44,189 bases of DNA from CBDCYN01 sp965224205 (GTDB lineage Bacteria; Planctomycetota; Phycisphaerae; Phycisphaerales; Phycisphaeraceae), in assembly GCA_965224205.1 (NCBI GenBank), contig CBDCYN010000005.1, positions 1-44,189 on the forward strand. Direction: 5' to 3'. The notes under the pieces are model-generated. The model was not told where the DNA came from and did not search any database. It saw nothing but the letters and a program-made list of their open reading frames with translations. The translations under genes and the position numbers were made by a program. Shown piece by piece: positions 1 through 9,367 of the stretch (within the stretch, counting starts at the first letter, position 1; each line of letters starts with the position of its first letter).

Positions 1-387
1 CCAAAAAAATGCAGAAAGAAAACTAAAAGTACGCTTGTAAAGATAGGGCGATCGGAATAAGAATAAATGTAGCCAATAGGAAACGACAGCGGCGGTATGG
101 CAAGCACCGATACACGCTGCGGCGGCCCGAGAGCTTCTCGCGAGGCTATGGCAGGTGCCGGGGTAGTAGCTTGCCCGGTCACGTTTCGACGTGGTCGATG
201 GTCCCAGGACTTCGTGAGCCTGAGGGCACGCTTCCGTACGGCAACCCGCAACCGGGTGCCCCGTTAAACGTTGCGGTTGTATGCCGCGGCAGAGGGCAAC
301 GCCGCGTGGGCTCTGCTAGGGAGTTCGCACCCTTCTGTGAAATACACTCGCCTGCCAGAGTGTGCCAACAACGCAGAAGCTACATCC
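1..387. other. Region without a recognised gene at the left edge
   Basis: No reading frame here looks like a protein I recognise; the open frames are low-complexity. The first 70 bases are AT-rich and the rest is GC-rich with several short self-complementary stretches (for example around 226-270), so a structured RNA or the leader of the following gene cannot be excluded. The region probably belongs to the mobile island, whose left end is not visible. Confidence 0.4.
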
Positions 388-669
388 GTGCAAAATCAAT
401 TAGAGATAGACTACGACCGTCTGGCCGCAGCTATTGTTCGTCAACTCCAGGACCGTCCTATTACGCCCCCTCTATGTGTGGACACCAAACGGGCCGCCCA
501 GATGCTCGGCTACTCAGTCGAGTCTTTGGAGCGCATGCGGTCCGAGGGTTCTGGACCAATCTTTACCAAGGTTCATGGGGGTAAGAAGGTCACTTATCTA
601 ATCGAAGACTTGGAGGAATGGGCGAGGTCCAACCGACGCCGATCTACCGCAGATGGAGGTGGAATGTGA
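388..669 (+). CDS. AlpA/excisionase-like helix-turn-helix DNA-binding protein
   Basis: A protein of about 93 residues whose C-terminal half matches the small MerR-like helix-turn-helix (HTH_17) fold of AlpA regulators and phage excisionases: the segment VDTKRAAQMLGYSVESLERM followed by a basic wing with KVTYLIEDLEEWA. I chose the GTG at 388, just before QNQLEIDYDRLAAAI, with AGAAG upstream; a TTG at 271 in the same frame would add 39 residues that look non-coding. Such proteins act in the cytoplasm as directionality factors for a tyrosine integrase or as regulators of island genes. It lies upstream of a primase-helicase, and an integrase sits at the other end of the cargo, which supports that role. 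The exact target is unknown. Confidence 0.7.
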   Translation: MQNQLEIDYDRLAAAIVRQLQDRPITPPLCVDTKRAAQMLGYSVESLERMRSEGSGPIFTKVHGGKKVTYLIEDLEEWARSNRRRSTADGGGM

Positions 670-876
670 TCTACGATCTTTCCGTCCTCCGCATCGCCGC
701 TTGTCGTGATCACCTACGTCCTACACAACAGGGCGAATCCCGCATCTATACCTTGGTCGGCTAAGTTTGTCCGATCCCTAACGACGCGAGAGCATGTGTA
801 TCAATAGCTTACATCACGCCCGACGCGATAGACTTACACACGGTGCGTATACATTGGTCGCTACTACGCACCTACG
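670..876. other. Intergenic region, nothing recognised
   Basis: About 200 bases between the excisionase-like gene and the next reading frame. I see no convincing gene, promoter or terminator here. Confidence 0.4.
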
Positions 877-1233
877 GTGTTGACTAAGTTGCACGTCCAG
901 CGCCCCGTTGACGTGTACGGCATCGTGCTAGGGAAACACCTCGTACGACCCGCCGACATGCACACCCTCTTGCACGATCTAAATGAACGCTACCTGCTGA
1001 TCCGGAATTACGGCTGCGGCAAACCGAAGCTCTTCGTTGTTTCCGATAGCGTAAAGACATACCGAACGTTACACCCCCTTAGATTTGAGACGTTTCGTGA
1101 ACAACTCCTAGGCAAAAAAGCCCCTGATGGCGTGGCACCCTTGTCTCGCTGGTGGATGTACCACGAATACGCACACCGATACGCCCGAGTCCTTTTCTTT
1201 CCCCTTAAGTCGGAGGGAATGGACCATGCGTAA
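877..1233 (+). CDS. Hypothetical protein coupled to the primase-helicase
   Basis: A basic 118-residue protein that I do not recognise; no membrane segment or signal peptide is visible. The frame starts with GTG at 877. Its stop codon overlaps the start of the primase-helicase gene (ATG at 1226, TAA at 1231-1233), and the Shine-Dalgarno sequence of that gene lies inside its 3' end. The two are therefore probably translationally coupled and part of the island's replication module. A helper for the primase or an accessory replication factor is possible, but nothing in the sequence shows it. Confidence 0.5.
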   Translation: MLTKLHVQRPVDVYGIVLGKHLVRPADMHTLLHDLNERYLLIRNYGCGKPKLFVVSDSVKTYRTLHPLRFETFREQLLGKKAPDGVAPLSRWWMYHEYAHRYARVLFFPLKSEGMDHA

Positions 1234-3568
1234 TCAATGCCAAAATGAAATGGTTGAAGCGGTCAAGACCATGTTTAATTCGGGTTGGTCAGTACTTCCA
1301 GTCAAGAGGAGAGGTAAACAACCGTTGATTGCCCGCTGGCAGGAAAATCGTATCAAAACAATCGAGCACGTCGAGCAGATCTGGTCCGAGCCAGAAAATG
1401 TTGGCGTAGCGCTAGGGCCAGCCAGTGGTCACTTACACGACCTCGATCTGGATATTCTCGAGGTCGTTCCGTTTGTCGACATACTATTCAGGCATCTTCC
1501 TGGATTCGGTCGTCCTAGCAAGCCGCGCAGCCACCGCCTTGTTTGTATTCCAGATGCCAAGAAAGGTAAAGAGGCATTTGTTCATAACAAACAAACAGTA
1601 CTCGAAATTCGAGGGCAACATCATTTCACTGTCTTTCCACCGTCAATCCATCCATCTGGTGAGGAGATCGAGTACTTCCAGCAAAACCCAATTCCCGAGA
1701 TGAAATGGAATGAGGTTGTCAGACTAGCTCGGATCTGCTCGGGATTAGGTCTTTTACTTCGACATTATCCTGATGAGGCTGGCTGCCGCAATGATCTTTG
1801 CTTAGCGCTAACAACCGTGTTGGTGCAACTTGATCTCGATGACCGCACAGCCGACTCCCTAGTCACCACGATGGCTAAAGCCGGCGACGATGAAGAGTGG
1901 ACGACACGTGGTGGCTGTGCCGCCGCCACTCGAGGCAAAATTGCAGACGGCGAACCGGTTACAGGGCTTACGCGTGTGCTTGAGTTGTTAGGCGTCGAAG
2001 ATGACGAGAAGCTACGCAGTACGATATATCGTTGGCTCGGAGCGGATAATGGTAGTGTCCCAAAAATCGTTGTGGGTGACGGTCGGCTAAACGAGGTCTT
2101 ACGCGCTGCCGAAGATGCTTTGTTAGCCAACGGTCCATGTGTTTATAACCGTGGCTCCGAATTAGTGCGCGTAGTCAAACACTTGCAGCCATCTGAATCC
2201 ACTGACCCTATCCAACGTGATGTGGGTGCACTCTTAATAAGAACGGTCACCAAACCATGGCTGATAGGGGAATTCGCACGGGTTGCTCGATGGCTAAAGC
2301 GGGCCTCGGATCAGATACTACGTCCCATCGATCCACCACCGAAATATGCCGAGCATTACATTGCGGCAGAAGGTGACAGACGCCTACCAGTCCTAAATGG
2401 CATTATTAACGCGCCCACTCTTCGTCCCGACGGTTCAGTTTTACAGACACCAGGATACGATCCGTCTACTGGCCTTCTTTACGTCCCTCAGAAGAGTAAT
2501 GCATTCTCGTTAATACCCGAAAAACCAAGCCAAGAAGATGCCATTGCTGCAATGCATCAGATCAAGAAGTTGTTTTGTAAGTTTCCTTTTGTGTCCAAAG
2601 CGGCTGAGTCAGTGGTGCTGGCGGGCGTCCTTACGGGGCTTATACGACGGTCACTAAGTACAGCGCCTTTATTTCTACTGGATGCACCGACACCTGGGAC
2701 AGGAAAGTCGCTTATCGCGAAGGTCATCGGAACCATTGCCACCGGTCACGCACCGGCCGATATGTCACAGGGTCCGCACGACGAAGAGCTTGAAAAACGA
2801 CTATTCACTGCTTTGCGTGACGGTGACGCAGTGATCTTAATAGACAATGTTACACGAATGCTAGAAGGTGATCTTTTCTGTTCAATGTTGACAAGCCCGG
2901 AAATCACAGGACGTATACTGGGTAGATCCGAAAGTAGCCGTATGCCTACCAGTGCGCTGGTCATGGCGACGGGTAACAACATACGTGTGCGGGCCGATAT
3001 GTGCCGTCGCGTTCTGGTATCCCGTCTCGACGCAGGCATGGAGCATCCAGAAGCTCGCCAATTCGATTTCGATCCTCTAGAAATCGCCCGCACAAGTCGG
3101 GAAAACTTAGTCGTGGCGGGGTTGACGGCGTTAAGGGCATATCATGTTGCCCAAAGGCCCAACCCTTTGCCGAAACTGGGATCATTCGAGGCATGGAATT
3201 GGGTACGTGAGACTCTGGTCTGGCTCGATTATCACGATCCGGTCGCCACCCAATCGATCGTTCATGAGGACGACCAAGCCAGTGGTGAACTCGCGGAAGT
3301 TCTAGTGCATTGGTATCGCCGTCTAGACAGTCGAAGAACCCTTGTCAGCGAGCTTTGGGAGGTTGGCGGGACCGAAAGCGATCTGATGACGCTGTTAATC
3401 GATCGTTGTGGTGGCCACTGGAGCGCGAAGAAATTCGGGTGGTGGCTGAGACGACACCAGGATCAGATCGCCGCTGGATATCAGCTGAAACGAGGGCATG
3501 ATAAGCACAAGCAGGCTACGTGGTACGTCGTAGAAGTAGAACATCAGGCCCAGGGGACAGGGGAGTGA
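1226..3568 (+). CDS. Primase-polymerase / SF3- or AAA+-like helicase of a mobile element
   Basis: A 780-residue replication protein with two parts. The N-terminal 200 residues resemble the Prim-Pol (archaeo-eukaryotic primase-like) domain: a catalytic DxD in LHDLDLDILE, then a histidine motif in KPRSHRLV, then the beta-strand run ending in FTVFPPSIHPSGEEIEY. The C-terminal half has a P-loop ATPase with Walker A PGTGKS near residue 490 and Walker B AVILIDN near residue 535, followed by an arginine-rich sensor region (RRVLVSRLD). The ATG at 1226 is preceded by GGAGG at a good distance, and this start gives the 8-base overlap with the upstream gene; a longer frame from 1127 is unlikely. Primase-helicase fusions of this kind start DNA replication of P4-like satellites and plasmids, which matches the excisionase and integrase in the same island. 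Confidence 0.8.
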   Translation: MRNQCQNEMVEAVKTMFNSGWSVLPVKRRGKQPLIARWQENRIKTIEHVEQIWSEPENVGVALGPASGHLHDLDLDILEVVPFVDILFRHLPGFGRPSKPRSHRLVCIPDAKKGKEAFVHNKQTVLEIRGQHHFTVFPPSIHPSGEEIEYFQQNPIPEMKWNEVVRLARICSGLGLLLRHYPDEAGCRNDLCLALTTVLVQLDLDDRTADSLVTTMAKAGDDEEWTTRGGCAAATRGKIADGEPVTGLTRVLELLGVEDDEKLRSTIYRWLGADNGSVPKIVVGDGRLNEVLRAAEDALLANGPCVYNRGSELVRVVKHLQPSESTDPIQRDVGALLIRTVTKPWLIGEFARVARWLKRASDQILRPIDPPPKYAEHYIAAEGDRRLPVLNGIINAPTLRPDGSVLQTPGYDPSTGLLYVPQKSNAFSLIPEKPSQEDAIAAMHQIKKLFCKFPFVSKAAESVVLAGVLTGLIRRSLSTAPLFLLDAPTPGTGKSLIAKVIGTIATGHAPADMSQGPHDEELEKRLFTALRDGDAVILIDNVTRMLEGDLFCSMLTSPEITGRILGRSESSRMPTSALVMATGNNIRVRADMCRRVLVSRLDAGMEHPEARQFDFDPLEIARTSRENLVVAGLTALRAYHVAQRPNPLPKLGSFEAWNWVRETLVWLDYHDPVATQSIVHEDDQASGELAEVLVHWYRRLDSRRTLVSELWEVGGTESDLMTLLIDRCGGHWSAKKFGWWLRRHQDQIAAGYQLKRGHDKHKQATWYVVEVEHQAQGTGE

Positions 3569-3590
3569 TCAATCGCCTAGGTGACCAAGG

Positions 3591-3705
3591 TCGGGGGTTT
3601 AACGGCTTTCGAAGGGTATTTCTTGAGCCCATTTAGAGCGAAGCCCAAAGCGATTCAACCGAATAGGGGTGGCAAGAAACCCCCTGGAACCCTCGAAACC
3701 CCCGA
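3591..3705. repeat. 10-base inverted repeat downstream of the primase gene
   Basis: TCGGGGGTTT at 3591-3600 is exactly repeated in reverse complement at 3696-3705, 95 bases apart. A third related run, AAACCCCCTGG, lies near 3677. The position between the end of the plus-strand replication genes and the minus-strand cargo fits a boundary, protein-binding site or weak bidirectional terminator, but no T-run supports a simple intrinsic terminator. Confidence 0.35.
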
Positions 3706-3764
3706 TGTTGTGTGAGTTAGTGAGCTCCAACTCAAGGACCATCTCTTATTGCGTGATTACTCCA

Positions 3765-3940
3765 TCTCCCCAACAGCCCTCCACGTTAGCCCGTCCACGT
3801 CCCGCCGCACGTCTATCCCGTGCCTCTTGGCGCACAGCCTCGCCGCGTCGGCGACGTCCCCGCGCGGTCCACCCGAACCGATACCGTGCCTCGGCCACTG
3901 ACACCCCCTCCGGCCGCAGCAGCAGCCGGAGGAACGCCTC
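3765..3940 (-). pseudogene. Possible broken small reading frame
   Basis: Read on the minus strand, one frame gives a natural-looking sequence (SKREAFLRLLLRPEGVSVAE, then RYRFGWTA) and, after a one-base shift near 3860, another frame continues with GDVADAARLCAKRHGIDVRR and a short end TWRAVGEME. The two pieces join sensibly and are GC-rich unlike the flanking island DNA. The pattern (RPEG, then a GW motif, then a basic helix) recalls small DUF3489-like helix-turn-helix domains, but I cannot confirm the family. It could equally be chance coding in GC-rich DNA. Confidence 0.3.
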
Positions 3941-3997
3941 TCGCTTCGACCCCAGGAGATGGGAGCTTGCTACTCTTGAATTCGGTTGCCGAGATTG

Positions 3998-4552
3998 CTA
4001 CTCGGTTTCCGACTGAACACGAAGCCATTCTTGATCCTCTTTCTTTAAACGCAAAGCAAGAGAGCTAGCTATTGCCGTCAAAACTCGTCGTACCCTATTA
4101 GGAAGAATTTCCGAGGAGGCGTCAGTAATCTCCTGAGCAACCAGTCTCGGAGAAGAAAACCGAAATCGAGTGCGCTCGAATGTTGATTCCCAGAAATCAA
4201 TCACCACCGCCATATATGCGTCTACCACATCACCTAAAGCTGCTCGATCAGACTCAAGGACGCGAAGAACGCCTACGTGCGAAGCTGTTGCTTGTACAAG
4301 CCGGGCGTCAGCCCGTAGCGATAAGAGGCTATGAACGAGAAACTGGATAGGTTCAGAGGCCACATCACCCTCAAGCAACCCCAATGCCTTCTTGTATTCC
4401 TCATCCGTTACAGATTCTGATGTAAATAATTCTATCACTTCGATTACCGCAAACCATGCATGTTCTATGGCTGAACTTTTAGCGGCTTGGCGTAGTGCAT
4501 CGATGATGGGGTTGATTTCATCTAATATCTGTTCACTATTCTTTATGCGCAT
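3998..4552 (-). CDS. Hypothetical 184-residue protein, last gene of the nuclease-STAND operon
   Basis: An acidic, largely helical protein of 184 residues with no motif that I recognise and no membrane segment. The ATG at 4552 is preceded by AGAGA. Before an IS630 element inserted, this start lay only two bases after the stop codon of the nuclease-STAND gene: removing 4569-5716 and one target TA brings the end ATA CAA CAG AGA TAG directly next to CG-ATG. The protein was therefore the third gene of that operon and is a likely partner, regulator or immunity factor of the STAND protein. Today the insertion element separates it from its upstream genes, so its expression may be lost or driven from another promoter. 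Confidence 0.6.
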   Translation of the reverse strand: MRIKNSEQILDEINPIIDALRQAAKSSAIEHAWFAVIEVIELFTSESVTDEEYKKALGLLEGDVASEPIQFLVHSLLSLRADARLVQATASHVGVLRVLESDRAALGDVVDAYMAVVIDFWESTFERTRFRFSSPRLVAQEITDASSEILPNRVRRVLTAIASSLALRLKKEDQEWLRVQSETE

Positions 4553-4568
4553 CGCTATCTCTGTTGTA

Positions 4569-5716
4569 TACCTTCCTCGGGTGAGTTTGTCTGATCGGTA
4601 GAATAGGCTGACGTTAGCGGTTTGATTTTACTACGAAGTCACTGGACACAGGAGGCATGGATGCTTCAGATCACATTGACGGACGATGCGGTGGCGGCGT
4701 TGGATCGGGGGCGTTTTAGCGATCCAGATCCGCGGGTGCGGCGGAAGTTGCAGGTGGTTTGGCTCAAGAGCCATGGGTTGGCACATCGGCAGATCGCGGC
4801 CTTGGCAGGGGTCAGCAGCCGGACGGTGCAGCGTTATTTGAATACGTACCTCGACGGTGGGATCGAGGCGTTGAGGCAAAACGGCTACCGGGGTCAGCCC
4901 AGTCAATTGAACGCGCACGGCCCGAAGGTCAAGGCGTCTTTGGAACAACACCCGCCGTCGACGATCCACGAGGCGAGCCATCAGATCACGCAACTCACCG
5001 GTCTGCGTCGCGGCCCGACGCAAGTGCGAGCTTTTTTGAAACGGCTGGGTCTGCGTCGTCGCAAGCTCGGGGGTGTGCCGGGCAAGCTTGATCAGGCCAA
5101 GCATCAACAGCAGCGTGAATTCCTTGAACAGACCCTCGATCCGGCTTTGGACGAAGCCGAACGGGGTGATCGCAGGGTTTTTTTGTAGACGCCTGCCACT
5201 TCGTCCATGGCGCGTTTCTGTGCTACGTGTGGTGCGTGGTGAGGCTGTTCATCCGCACGCCCACCGGCCGCCGCCGGCTGAACGTGTTGGGGGCGTTGGA
5301 TTTCGTGACCCGAGAGTTGGTGACCGTCACGAACACGACGTACATCACGGCCCAAACGGTCTGCGAATTACTCGAGACGCTCGCGGGGCGTTACCCCGGC
5401 CAAGCGATCACCCTGGTGCTGGACAACGCGCGGTATCAACGCTGCCGGTTGGTCCAAGATCGGGCCGTGGGGTTGGGCATCGAGTTGATGTTCCTGCCGT
5501 CCTACTCGCCGCACCTGAACCTGATCGAACGGATCTGGGGCCTGCTCAAGAAACGCTGCCTCAACGGCCGGTACTACGAAACGTTCGATCGATTTCAGCA
5601 AGCCATCCACGACGGCATCGCCAAGCTGGCCACCGACGACAAACCCAACGTCCAAACCCTCATCACCCGCAACTTCCAACACTTCAACAATCGGACAATC
5701 TTAGCCGCGTGAGGTA
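4569..5716 (+). mobile_element. IS630-family insertion sequence, copy 1
   Basis: A complete 1,148-base element bounded by TACCTTCC on the left and GTGAGGTA on the right, with TA on both sides (4567-4568 and 5717-5718), as expected for the TA target duplication of IS630/Tc1-like elements. A nearly identical inverted copy lies at 41,286-43,707. It is inserted exactly at the junction between the nuclease-STAND gene and the 184-residue gene, oriented against them. Confidence 0.9.
4661..5712 (+). CDS. IS630-family transposase, made by -1 frameshifting
   Basis: The first frame (4661-5188) holds the helix-turn-helix region (HRQIAALAGVSSRTVQRYL) and a winged-helix part. It ends at TAG right after a run of seven T (5178-5184). 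Slipping back one base there continues as FFVDACHFVHGAF and then the DDE catalytic domain through 5712, with the second aspartate in LVLDNARYQ and the glutamate in LNLIERIWG. The ATG at 4661 has GGAGG five bases upstream; an ATG at 4657 is out of frame. The heptamer-like T-run is a classic slippery site, so this is read as programmed frameshifting, not decay. The full product would be about 350 residues, normal for the family. Confidence 0.85.
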
Positions 5717-8700
5717 TAATAGCGCGCGACAGCAACCAAAGGCTGAACCGCTCGGCCTGATTTTCCTGCTTGGGATCGTCCAGGACCGCTAAGGGTTCAA
5801 ACCTAACATCGTCCCTAAGAATCTCATCTGTGTCGCCTAGGAACTGCATCGAGAAGACCCTAGCTCGGCCATGAACGATTGCCATCTCTACTGCGCTAAC
5901 CCAATCGGATTGTCTCGCAGCACTCATGACTGCCCGTGGGGTCAAGACTGCAAGCAGCGAGGGCACCTTGGCTTTTACGCCACTCTCGAACGCGGCATCT
6001 AGCCATTGCACCGATTCGTCATGCAGATCAAGCGCTTCTGCTAATCGACCTAGAAACCATCGCATGATCGGCAGACTCTGTCTCCCCTTCCACCTACGGG
6101 CCATCTCGAGATTCGTCCCGGAGAAAATACGCGGAATCGGCTCGCCATATGGACCACCGTCTGAGGCCTCGGGCGGTGGCTGACCAGTTTCAGCAATAAA
6201 CATGCTATAAGATAAGCAGTGAGCTAGGCCGACCCCTAACTGTCCAATGCGGGGTGACTCTCGAATCAGCGCAAACCGGCCAACCGCAATCTCGTAATGT
6301 CGGAATGCTTCGATCCGCTGATCGTTCTTCCAGAGGACAATCGCTACCTGTGCGTGCATCTGGCACTGGGACTCATCAATGTTCAACTGGCCGGCATCGA
6401 GCATTTGCGCCAACTCGTTCGCGTAGGGTATCGGATCGTTGTCTGATTCCCATGCAGCGTTGATCGCGTCTACAAGGCGGTTCGCGCGTTCAATACCGGT
6501 AATACCGTCAGATACAGCTAAGCCGCGTGCTATCAGCGGTAGACCTCTGGCCGATTGCTTGCTTAGGTGTAGCTGTTGGCCGATCATCGCAGTCAACTTG
6601 GCCACACCGCTGGGATTATCTTTGTATCGCGCCAATGCGCGATCGCCTTCAGCCAGCATGCCATCTAAATCTTTCTGATACTCTCCGATGATGATCAGTT
6701 TTGCGATCGCGGCTTCTATGGCATATCGCTCAAGCCCCAATTCACAGCACCTGCTCTCGATCTGTGGCAGCCGCTTAAGCGATCCGGAGGTAACGTCACC
6801 ATTGTCATCGAACAACGGTCGAAAGACCGTCACCTGCGCCCCACCAATTAGTTCGTCGCGATCCAGAAGTTCGAGTCGCCGCTCCTGCGGAATCGTCGCG
6901 AGCAGTTCTATATATTCTGACAGCTCATCCCACGTCTTAATTGAGGCGGTGGCCAGGAGTAGGTGGATACCGTCAAATTTCTGCGGCCATTCGTGGGCCA
7001 ACTCTTGTGGATACTCCGGTGACTGACTATATCGTTCAAATAACGTTGCACCGAGAATCGCTAAGTGCGCCGGGACATCAATTGCGGATGTGATCAGTAT
7101 CGAGCCAGCTAGCGTCGCGCCGACGGCAGTGGCATCAGAGTCAGCCTCAGTAAGCACACGGATTCTGGCCAAGTACGGTTCAGCATCCGCTTTCGTGAAG
7201 GCAGAAGTAACTGCCTGGGCAGCGCGCAGAGGCAACTCGATTGCCGGTGAAAGATCGGCAGGCTTATTAGCTGGGAAGAAGAGTAGCAGCCCGAGAGCGT
7301 CGTAACCGGTACGTTTCACAGGAACCTTCATATTTCCCTGCACGAGAACAGTCGCAGCCGTGTTGTACTCGCCTGCGATCAAGAAGGAAGTGACAGATCG
7401 CATGAACTCCGACGAGCCAATCCCGTCTCTTCTCAAGATCAATCTCGCGGCTCGCTGATGTACTGATTTGCGCACCTCCGGATTCACATCCTTCCCCAAA
7501 GGCAATGCGAGCGGCGAGACTTCGTAACGCTGCTTGTCCGCTCGGCGTAACCACAGCCCATTCAGTCGGGCGATACAAGCTGTGGGTTCGGGCAAGGCCG
7601 GATCAGCCGTTGCGACTATGCGGATCTCCTCGTGAGACAGGGGCGTGCCGACTGACGCCAGTCTGTACAGCAATTGCCGGCATTCTGCGCTCTCGACGGT
7701 ATCAATCACGATACTGGTGGTCTCTAAATCAATCTCCTTACGATGTTCGCCCATCAGCGCTTTCACAAATGCTTTTCCGGGTTCGGTTTTATGTAGTACC
7801 AAGTACCGCGCAAGCGCCGTGAGAAGTACTGGATGGCCACTGCACATACTGTTCATAGTTGTGATGCGGTTCTCACTCAAGAGCGCCGCATCTACTTCGT
7901 GAGCCGTGAACAGTTCCGATGCATCCTCATCGGAAAAGGGGGGCGATTGCTTGGGTGTGATAGTGAAAGGTGCGCGATTAATCAGCGAACTCGGGAATCC
8001 GTACCGACTTGTGGAAATTACAAGTCGCCTCGCCCGATTTGCGATTACTGCTAGTACCAGCAACGCCTCTTCTAGCACGCTGCCGGGCGGCATTTCGGGG
8101 ATATTGTCAACAAAAATCACGCCTCGGTCAGACGCCGCCAAGCCAGACAGTACATGTTCTTGGCCAGTGAGGGACAATAGTGCGTGACCAGCGGCCTGAT
8201 GCTCAAGGCCCAGCATGCTGATACCAAGTGCGACACCATCGAATTGTTCGCTCACAAGAAGTCCGAGATGAGACTTCCCGACACCGTAGTCGCCATGAAG
8301 TGCGAGCCAGCCTGGGAACGCATATTCTCCTCTTAGCGTAGAAACCGTGTCGTTACGGTGCGCTAGTTTGGCGACAAGGGAGGGCGGCGCTGGAAGCGAT
8401 TGAGATGGGTCGATCAATTTGAGATCACGAATAGCGTCGCCGAAAATTAGCAGGTGTTGACTTATCTGATTCGGCAGGTGTTCAAAGGCGTGTTGAAGCG
8501 ATGCGAGTAAATTGGAGTGTGATTTGGTTATTTGTTCTAGGAATGCCAGACGAACCCTATCATGCTGTGCTAGCGTGGGCCGTTTCAATACGTCCGTAAG
8601 CGCATCGCTCGTTAGTTGCTTATCCTCATCTTGTGAGAGAAGCGAGAGTAGATGTGCGACAATCTGATCGTAACGGTGTTCAGCGGAAATGGCATCACCG

Positions 8701-9344
8701 TTCTCGAATGACGAGAGCCGCTCGATCAGGTGGCCGCGAAGGTCTTCAGGTTGATCCTGCTCGCAACACCACTCGAACGATCGGATAAATGCATCGAGGG
8801 TAACAACTCCATGTCCCTCAGCAATTGCAGTCCAAGTAGCCCACGCGTCCGCATCGTAGCTGTTAGGCCGACGAAGTTGTCTGAGTAAGTCGTATAGCTT
8901 GGCTAGAAGATTGCTGTCTTCGGATGTAGGTGATTCGATTTTTCGAAGATTATTCCATACTTCTATTGCCTTTGATCCGGCGGGGAGAGGAGACAACCTC
9001 TCTCGTCCGGGCGATGCGGTTGTGGTGAACCGAAAGTACAGCGAGGCATCAGGATTAGCAGCCAAGTGACAGGCAAAATTGGCTATCGCTTCCACCGCGT
9101 CAGATGATCGTAACGTCAGATTGCGGCCACGCGCTTTAACCTGTTCCAGTTCACGGCGTGCTGCCTCCGGCCCAGAGGCATTGAGAACACTAAAAGTTTT
9201 GTCGATATCCTCCCCACACTCAAGTATCAGTACTTCATTGTCGCGGAGATCAAGCCATCGATCCAGCGTTAGTTGGATTTGATAGTGGAACCCTCGGATG
9301 ATCGGCGAAGCATCCTGCTGTCGGCCTGGTACGAAACTGTCCAT
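5595..9344 (-). CDS. Nuclease-STAND ATPase (Avs/Cap4-nuclease-like candidate antiviral protein), 3' end replaced by IS630
   Basis: A large soluble protein. Residues 1-130 resemble the Cap4/DUF4297-type PD-(D/E)xK nuclease: RGFHYQIQ, then E42 and EDID at 45-48, then EQVK at 67-70. A P-loop NTPase of STAND type follows, with Walker A HGDYGVGKS near 350-357, Walker B VIFVDNIP near 411 and an ISTSR sensor. After it come a winged-helix-like part and about 500 residues of helical repeats that would sense a ligand. Known relatives (Avs, NACHT and similar proteins) oligomerise on phage proteins and switch on the nuclease. The small zinc-like gene ends 23 bases upstream. The native protein was 1,213 residues ending in IIQQR; the IS630 insertion swaps the last three codons for 39 element-derived residues. 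The domains are intact, so it may still work. Function is inferred. Confidence 0.75.
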   Translation of the reverse strand: MDSFVPGRQQDASPIIRGFHYQIQLTLDRWLDLRDNEVLILECGEDIDKTFSVLNASGPEAARRELEQVKARGRNLTLRSSDAVEAIANFACHLAANPDASLYFRFTTTASPGRERLSPLPAGSKAIEVWNNLRKIESPTSEDSNLLAKLYDLLRQLRRPNSYDADAWATWTAIAEGHGVVTLDAFIRSFEWCCEQDQPEDLRGHLIERLSSFENGDAISAEHRYDQIVAHLLSLLSQDEDKQLTSDALTDVLKRPTLAQHDRVRLAFLEQITKSHSNLLASLQHAFEHLPNQISQHLLIFGDAIRDLKLIDPSQSLPAPPSLVAKLAHRNDTVSTLRGEYAFPGWLALHGDYGVGKSHLGLLVSEQFDGVALGISMLGLEHQAAGHALLSLTGQEHVLSGLAASDRGVIFVDNIPEMPPGSVLEEALLVLAVIANRARRLVISTSRYGFPSSLINRAPFTITPKQSPPFSDEDASELFTAHEVDAALLSENRITTMNSMCSGHPVLLTALARYLVLHKTEPGKAFVKALMGEHRKEIDLETTSIVIDTVESAECRQLLYRLASVGTPLSHEEIRIVATADPALPEPTACIARLNGLWLRRADKQRYEVSPLALPLGKDVNPEVRKSVHQRAARLILRRDGIGSSEFMRSVTSFLIAGEYNTAATVLVQGNMKVPVKRTGYDALGLLLFFPANKPADLSPAIELPLRAAQAVTSAFTKADAEPYLARIRVLTEADSDATAVGATLAGSILITSAIDVPAHLAILGATLFERYSQSPEYPQELAHEWPQKFDGIHLLLATASIKTWDELSEYIELLATIPQERRLELLDRDELIGGAQVTVFRPLFDDNGDVTSGSLKRLPQIESRCCELGLERYAIEAAIAKLIIIGEYQKDLDGMLAEGDRALARYKDNPSGVAKLTAMIGQQLHLSKQSARGLPLIARGLAVSDGITGIERANRLVDAINAAWESDNDPIPYANELAQMLDAGQLNIDESQCQMHAQVAIVLWKNDQRIEAFRHYEIAVGRFALIRESPRIGQLGVGLAHCLSYSMFIAETGQPPPEASDGGPYGEPIPRIFSGTNLEMARRWKGRQSLPIMRWFLGRLAEALDLHDESVQWLDAAFESGVKAKVPSLLAVLTPRAVMSAARQSDWVSAVEMAIVHGRARVFSMQFLGDTDEILRDDVRFEPLAVLDDPKQENQAERFSLWLLSRAIIPHAAKIVRLLKCWKLRVMRVWTLGLSSVASLAMPSWMAC

Positions 9345-9367
9345 TGATGCCCCAATACACGTAGCTC

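Noticed and set aside
171..584. Open frame of 137 codons overlapping the excisionase-like gene
   Set aside because: Low-complexity, no recognisable domain, and it overlaps in another frame the helix-turn-helix gene, which has clear family motifs.
1127..1225. N-terminal extension of the primase-helicase
   Set aside because: It would overlap the upstream gene out of frame by about 100 bases and lacks a ribosome binding site, while the ATG at 1226 has GGAGG.
5073..5792. Second long frame over the IS630 transposase
   Set aside because: A shadow frame rich in P, R and H; the catalytic motifs are in the other frame.
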